From an uncultured bacterium (GTDB lineage Bacteria; Cyanobacteriota; Vampirovibrionia; Gastranaerophilales; Gastranaerophilaceae), in NCBI GenBank assembly GCA_949292175.1, contig CASEYJ010000017.1:62001-126000 (forward strand): DNA of 64,000 bases, written 5' to 3'. The notes under the pieces are model-generated. The model did not search any database, was not told where the DNA came from, and saw only the letters and a program-made list of their open reading frames with translations. Shown here in pieces: positions 60,539-64,000 of the stretch. Numbering within the stretch: position 1 is the first letter of the stretch; every line of letters starts with the position of its first letter. The translations under genes were made by a program, and so were the position numbers.

Positions 60539-61069
60539 TTAGTATTTCAACATTGAAACAACTTTTCCGCAATCTTTAAGTTTTTCTCTACCTTTAAGAG
60601 CTTCAAGTTCAATTAAAAATCCAACACCTACAAGGTTAGCTCCGGACTTTTTGACAAGCTTGCAAGCCGCTTCCGCAGTACCGCCTGTCGCCAAAAGATC
60701 ATCAATGATTAGAACATTATCGCCTTCACCAAATGCGTCCTTATGGATTTCAATCTTGTCAGTTCCATACTCAAGCTCATACTCTTGAGAAATAGTTTCT
60801 GCAGGAAGTTTGTTAGGTTTTCTTACCGGAACAAAACCTGCATCCATTTTATAAGCCATTGGCATACCAAAGATAAAACCACGACTTTCAATTCCGGCAA
60901 TATAATCAACTTTAACATCCTTAAATTGATCACACAAATAATCAATAATTACCTTTAAAGTTTCAGGCTCTTTTATAGCTGTGGTAATATCTCTAAATAA
61001 GATTCCTTCCTTAGGAAAATCTTGAATTTCCCTAATCTTATTTTTCACATCATCAATTGTCATCATCAT
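60539..61069 (-). CDS. apt: Adenine phosphoribosyltransferase
   Basis: Apt salvages adenine to AMP. The sequence has IREIQDFPKEGILFRDITT, VDYIAGIESRGFIFGMPMAY, VPVRKPNKLPAETI and the PRPP loop VLIIDDLLATGGTAEAACKL. Length 176 is typical. The start is the ATG at 61069 with GGAG seven bases upstream; ATGs at 61066 and 61063 follow. It is leftward from the glycosyltransferase gene. Confidence 0.96.
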   Translation of the reverse strand: MMMTIDDVKNKIREIQDFPKEGILFRDITTAIKEPETLKVIIDYLCDQFKDVKVDYIAGIESRGFIFGMPMAYKMDAGFVPVRKPNKLPAETISQEYELEYGTDKIEIHKDAFGEGDNVLIIDDLLATGGTAEAACKLVKKSGANLVGVGFLIELEALKGREKLKDCGKVVSMLKY

Positions 61070-61095
61070 TATATTTCTCCAATCTATTTTACTAT

Positions 61096-62433
61096 TTACT
61101 TACATTTAGATTCTTCACTATGGATAAGATTTACTTCATCCTGAATAAGCCCGTGGGCTGTTTTTCCCCATTTCATATCCTTTTTACAGAACAAAATCTT
61201 GAAACAGATAAATAATTCCAACGGGAACCACAAAAATAAAAGATAAATACTAGTAACAAAAGCATCCTTTATAGCATCCATACGAGAAAAATTATCATAA
61301 CGTCTTAATGCGTATCTCAGCCCCATAAAAAAGCCCATACCAATAACACAGCTTATTATGATTGATGAATAAAGCATGTGTGGAGGAGCATCCTTAGCCA
61401 AAACCTTAAACAATCGAATTAAGATTTCCATAACGCACCACAAAGGCATAATACACTCAGAAATATATGCAAACATGTCAACTCTGGCTAACATGGAAAT
61501 ATCTTTTGATCTAAAAGCCTCACCCGAATATTCCAAATATCTTCTAAGCGTTCCTTCAAGCCATCTTCTACGCTGTCTAAAAAGAGGTCTTAAATAAGCA
61601 ATTCCCTCTTCATAAACAATAGCATCAGGACAGAAACGAACGTCCCACCCTTTAATATGAAGTCTTGTAGACATGTCCAAATCATCGGTAATAGTATAAT
61701 TATTCCAACCGCCAATATCATCTATGGCACTGCGTTTAATCAACTCACCGTTTCCGCGAAGTTCAACAGCTCCCTTAACAGAGTCCCTGCCAGCTTGAAG
61801 ATATGTATCAATAGTATATTCATTATTCTGGCAACGAGTAAGGAAATTATAATCTTTGTTTCTTATAACTTTTCTTGCTTGAACAGCACCAACATCTTTA
61901 GGCTCAAGCTTAGGAACAAGTCTATTCAAGAAATCAGGATCAACAGTGGCATCTGCATCAAACACAAGAATAGCTTCGCCGTTTGCAAATTCTAAAGCAT
62001 CATTTAAAACAGCAGATTTACCAGGAAAAGCATCTGGCTTTCTAATCAATGCCTTAACTTTTGGATACTTATTCTCAAGTTCTTTAACAACGTTAGGCGT
62101 ATTATCAGAACTTCTGTCATCAATTACAATGACTTCAAAATTTTCATAATCCATGTTTAAAACATTTAAAACAGTATTTTCAATAACTGTTTCTTCGTTA
62201 TGACAAGGAATCATAACTGTTACGAACGGTTTATAATCATGATTTACAACTTCCGGATACTTCTTCAACTTACGTTTTCTATAGTTGTAAGCCAACGTGG
62301 AGAAGACCGCATAAATAGTCATAAGAGTGCATAAAAATGCAAGTCCCCACACGGTATTAAAGTAATTCTGGAAAATGTATAGAAAAATTCCCAGCCCAAA
62401 AACTATTGTAAATAGTATAATTCTTTCTTTCAT
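61096..62433 (-). CDS. Membrane family 2 glycosyltransferase (BcsA/PgaC type, processive)
   Basis: Two N-terminal helices (5-22, 25-46), a GT-A domain with TVMIPCHNEE, VIDDRSSDN, VFDADATVDPDFL, the acceptor site TITDDLDMS and the product motif QRRRW, then three to four C-terminal membrane helices. This D, DxD, TDD, QxxRW set marks processive beta-glycan synthases, such as poly-N-acetylglucosamine, cellulose or hyaluronan synthases. The sugar cannot be told. It probably builds an extracellular polysaccharide and is followed by apt. Confidence 0.9.
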   Translation of the reverse strand: MKERIILFTIVFGLGIFLYIFQNYFNTVWGLAFLCTLMTIYAVFSTLAYNYRKRKLKKYPEVVNHDYKPFVTVMIPCHNEETVIENTVLNVLNMDYENFEVIVIDDRSSDNTPNVVKELENKYPKVKALIRKPDAFPGKSAVLNDALEFANGEAILVFDADATVDPDFLNRLVPKLEPKDVGAVQARKVIRNKDYNFLTRCQNNEYTIDTYLQAGRDSVKGAVELRGNGELIKRSAIDDIGGWNNYTITDDLDMSTRLHIKGWDVRFCPDAIVYEEGIAYLRPLFRQRRRWLEGTLRRYLEYSGEAFRSKDISMLARVDMFAYISECIMPLWCVMEILIRLFKVLAKDAPPHMLYSSIIISCVIGMGFFMGLRYALRRYDNFSRMDAIKDAFVTSIYLLFLWFPLELFICFKILFCKKDMKWGKTAHGLIQDEVNLIHSEESKCK

Positions 62434-62582
62434 ATCCCTATATGCCTATCTATTCCCTTAATATTGTACCAGAAAACAAAAAAAAATGCAGACATTTTAA
62501 CGATTTGTATCATTTAACAGGTCAAATCTACAACAAACAGAGGTTTTTTGGGGGAATTAATGTTAAAATTTTTTAATGATAC

Positions 62583-62610
62583 TTGCGCAAATAAAAATAT
62601 TAGCTATAAT
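62583..62610 (+). promoter_or_regulatory. Promoter of hup
   Basis: TTGCGC (62583-62588) and TATAAT (62605-62610) are 16 bp apart. The leader ends with AAAGGAG before the ATG at 62643. Confidence 0.7.
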
Positions 62611-62642
62611 AAGGGAGTACAAATAAGAAAAGGAGTTTTACA

Positions 62643-62921
62643 ATGAACAAAGAAGAATTAGTACAAGAAGTTGCAAAAAAAGCTAACGTATCTCAAAAAG
62701 AAGCTGCTGAAGTTATCAATGCTTGGGTTGAAACTGTACAAAAAACAGTAGCTAAAGGAAAGAAAGTTACTTTGGTAGGCTTTGGTACTTTTGAAGCTAG
62801 AAAAAGAGCTGCTAGAACTGGTAGAAACCCTCAAACTGGTAAGGAAATCAAAATCCCTGCTAAAACAGTTCCTGCATTTTCAGCTGGTAAAAAATTCAAA
62901 ACTGTTGTTAACGGTAAATAG
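62643..62921 (+). CDS. hup: HU family DNA-binding protein
   Basis: HU is a dimeric nucleoid protein that bends DNA. The 92 residues show MNKEELVQEVAKKANVSQKE, GFGTFEARKRAARTGRNPQT (the arm) and IPAKTVPAFSAGKKFK at the end, all typical. Single-gene operon with good promoter and terminator, presumably highly expressed. Confidence 0.97.
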   Translation: MNKEELVQEVAKKANVSQKEAAEVINAWVETVQKTVAKGKKVTLVGFGTFEARKRAARTGRNPQTGKEIKIPAKTVPAFSAGKKFKTVVNGK

Positions 62922-62943
62922 TTTTGAGTTTTGTATAAACTTT

Positions 62944-62976
62944 AAAAGGCAGTTATTTTATTATAACTGCCTTTTT
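62944..62976. terminator. Bidirectional terminator between hup and the GT92 gene
   Basis: AAAAGGCAGTTAT (62944-62956) pairs with ATAACTGCCTTTT (62963-62975), 13 bp, loop 6, with A and T tracts for both directions. Confidence 0.9.
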
Positions 62977-63838
62977 ATTTGCCCAAAATTTCTTTTAATT
63001 TATCTGCGTAATAGAGAATACATTTATCCTCAACATCATTTTTATCAGTATTAGAAAAAGCACTTATATCATAAATCCCCTCTGAAGTTGCCCTTCCACG
63101 ATTGCGTTTAGCAATGAACTCCTCATAAGATTTAGTAAAATAATGATTTACTCTAATCAATTCATAACATCGGCTTTCGCCTGTTACAGAACCTTTAACG
63201 ACATTTCCATCAGAAGTAATATTACAAAAACTCCTATAAAAACAAGGTGCATGAGGATCTACAAAACAACTTATTCTACGCGGATTAGCAATAGTTTTAA
63301 CATACATATTCTCATGAAATGATTGCTCCGCACACTTAGTATAATTTTCAATAACCAAGCCTTCAGGTTTACGTTTATGACCGGAAGATCCAAACATTAA
63401 CCATTGAACCGCTAAACCGGCAGCTTTCGGATACAAAGTCAGAACCTCATCTACTATACTCGGAACTTTCTTGTCAGCATCAATTGGCAAAATAAATTCA
63501 TCAATGTCAATATATGCTACATACTTACAATTGAACTTCACTCTTTTTGTAGCGAAATTATAAACTTCACATTGAACCCTATGACCAGGGTAATACATAT
63601 ATTCAACTTCGCCATTTAAAATGTATGCAGAAAGGACTTCTTTAAGATTATCTGAACTCTCGTTATCATATATATAAAACTTATCAACCCCGACAAGCTT
63701 ATGGTATTCAATCCACTCTCTAATATAAGGAGCTTCATCTTTAACAATAGCTACAACTGCCAGATTGTAATCATAATTCTTTTTTAACTTATCAACAATT
63801 AAATTTATACGTTTTACAAAAAATGTTTTAATATTCAT
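62975..63838 (-). CDS. GT92-like glycosyltransferase
   Basis: The 287-residue protein has NLAVVAIVKDEAPYIREWIE, YHKLVGVDKFYIYDNESSDN and YVAYIDIDEFILPI with the metal D-x-D, as in family GT92/DUF616 type enzymes. HYFTKSYEEFIAKRNRGRA is the conserved C-terminal block. These transferases act on cell-surface glycans. There is no membrane segment; it is probably a cytoplasmic enzyme. It lies directly behind a terminator that follows lysS, so it is separately expressed or read through. Confidence 0.85.
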   Translation of the reverse strand: MNIKTFFVKRINLIVDKLKKNYDYNLAVVAIVKDEAPYIREWIEYHKLVGVDKFYIYDNESSDNLKEVLSAYILNGEVEYMYYPGHRVQCEVYNFATKRVKFNCKYVAYIDIDEFILPIDADKKVPSIVDEVLTLYPKAAGLAVQWLMFGSSGHKRKPEGLVIENYTKCAEQSFHENMYVKTIANPRRISCFVDPHAPCFYRSFCNITSDGNVVKGSVTGESRCYELIRVNHYFTKSYEEFIAKRNRGRATSEGIYDISAFSNTDKNDVEDKCILYYADKLKEILGK

Positions 63839-63846
63839 ACTCTTCT

Positions 63847-63883
63847 AAAAAAATTGACCGAAAGAAACATCTCTCGGCCAATT
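63847..63883 (-). terminator. Rho-independent terminator of lysS, abutting the GT92 gene
   Basis: On the minus strand AATTGGCCGA pairs with TCGGTCAATT (one G-U) and is followed by seven T. The T tract ends nine bases before the GT92 start codon. Confidence 0.75.
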
Positions 63884-63898
63884 CGATTTATAACTTAA

Positions 63899-64000
<102 letters not shown>

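Overview
This AT-rich window comes from a diderm bacterium that I place, by inference, in the non-photosynthetic cyanobacterial sister lineage Melainabacteria/Vampirovibrionia, most likely the gut order Gastranaerophilales. The reasons are cyanobacterial-type ClpC N-domains, a long-form SRP RNA, lipid A and Kdo genes (lpxK, kdsD) beside a LytR-CpsA-Psr protein, flhB with a FliA-type sigma factor, no photosynthesis genes, and many lineage-type proteins that share a short Phe-x-Gly motif near the N-terminus. The assignment rests on recognition, not on a database search.

Layout. 0-3.1 kb: a cut-off exported protein, a ChbG/YdjC-type deacetylase, SRP RNA, a DHA2-type efflux pump and a small frameshifted gene. 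3.1-9 kb: flhB and a flagellar-type sigma factor, facing a 5'-nucleotidase and a papain-like protein; then a solo TOPRIM protein. 9-18.5 kb: lytic transglycosylase, an MCE protein with lpxK, an acyltransferase, a 791-aa protein with a phosphoribosyltransferase-like C-terminus, two GNAT proteins and a PD-(D/E)XK-like protein. 18.5-28 kb: tRNA-Ser, cupin, aroA, LCP protein, mgtE, argS, and a histidine-type attenuator in front of a histidine-free membrane protein. 28-34.3 kb: kdsD, an exported hydrolase, an ArnT-like transferase and a two-component pair. 34.3-42.3 kb: tRNA-Glu, then a leftward operon (ClpX-type zinc finger, HEAT-like protein, ruvX, DUF1292, six-fold Clp-N protein, tilS, hpt, histidine kinase). 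42.5-53.2 kb: TPR protein, lgt, metK, yibE/F, yjbQ, obg, tsaD, a 950-aa protein and gshB. 53.3-53.8 kb: a 465-bp element with perfect 20-bp terminal inverted repeats, filled with hairpins. 53.8-64 kb: leuC, an ECF sigma/anti-sigma pair, two membrane proteins, glgC, an HD-GYP protein, apt, two glycosyltransferases, hup and the end of lysS.

The strongest candidate for something undescribed is at 26.6-28.15 kb. A 21-codon leader ORF with five consecutive His codons is followed by mutually exclusive antiterminator and terminator helices, the layout of a his attenuator. The only gene behind it encodes a 450-residue membrane protein of unknown function that contains no histidine. Second is the hairpin-array element at 53.3 kb. 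Third is the operon that carries two Clp substrate/adaptor-binding modules (ClpC N-domains and the ClpX zinc finger) detached from any ATPase. A recurring start architecture, a -10 box ending 6-7 nt before the start codon with no Shine-Dalgarno site, suggests that leaderless mRNAs are common here.
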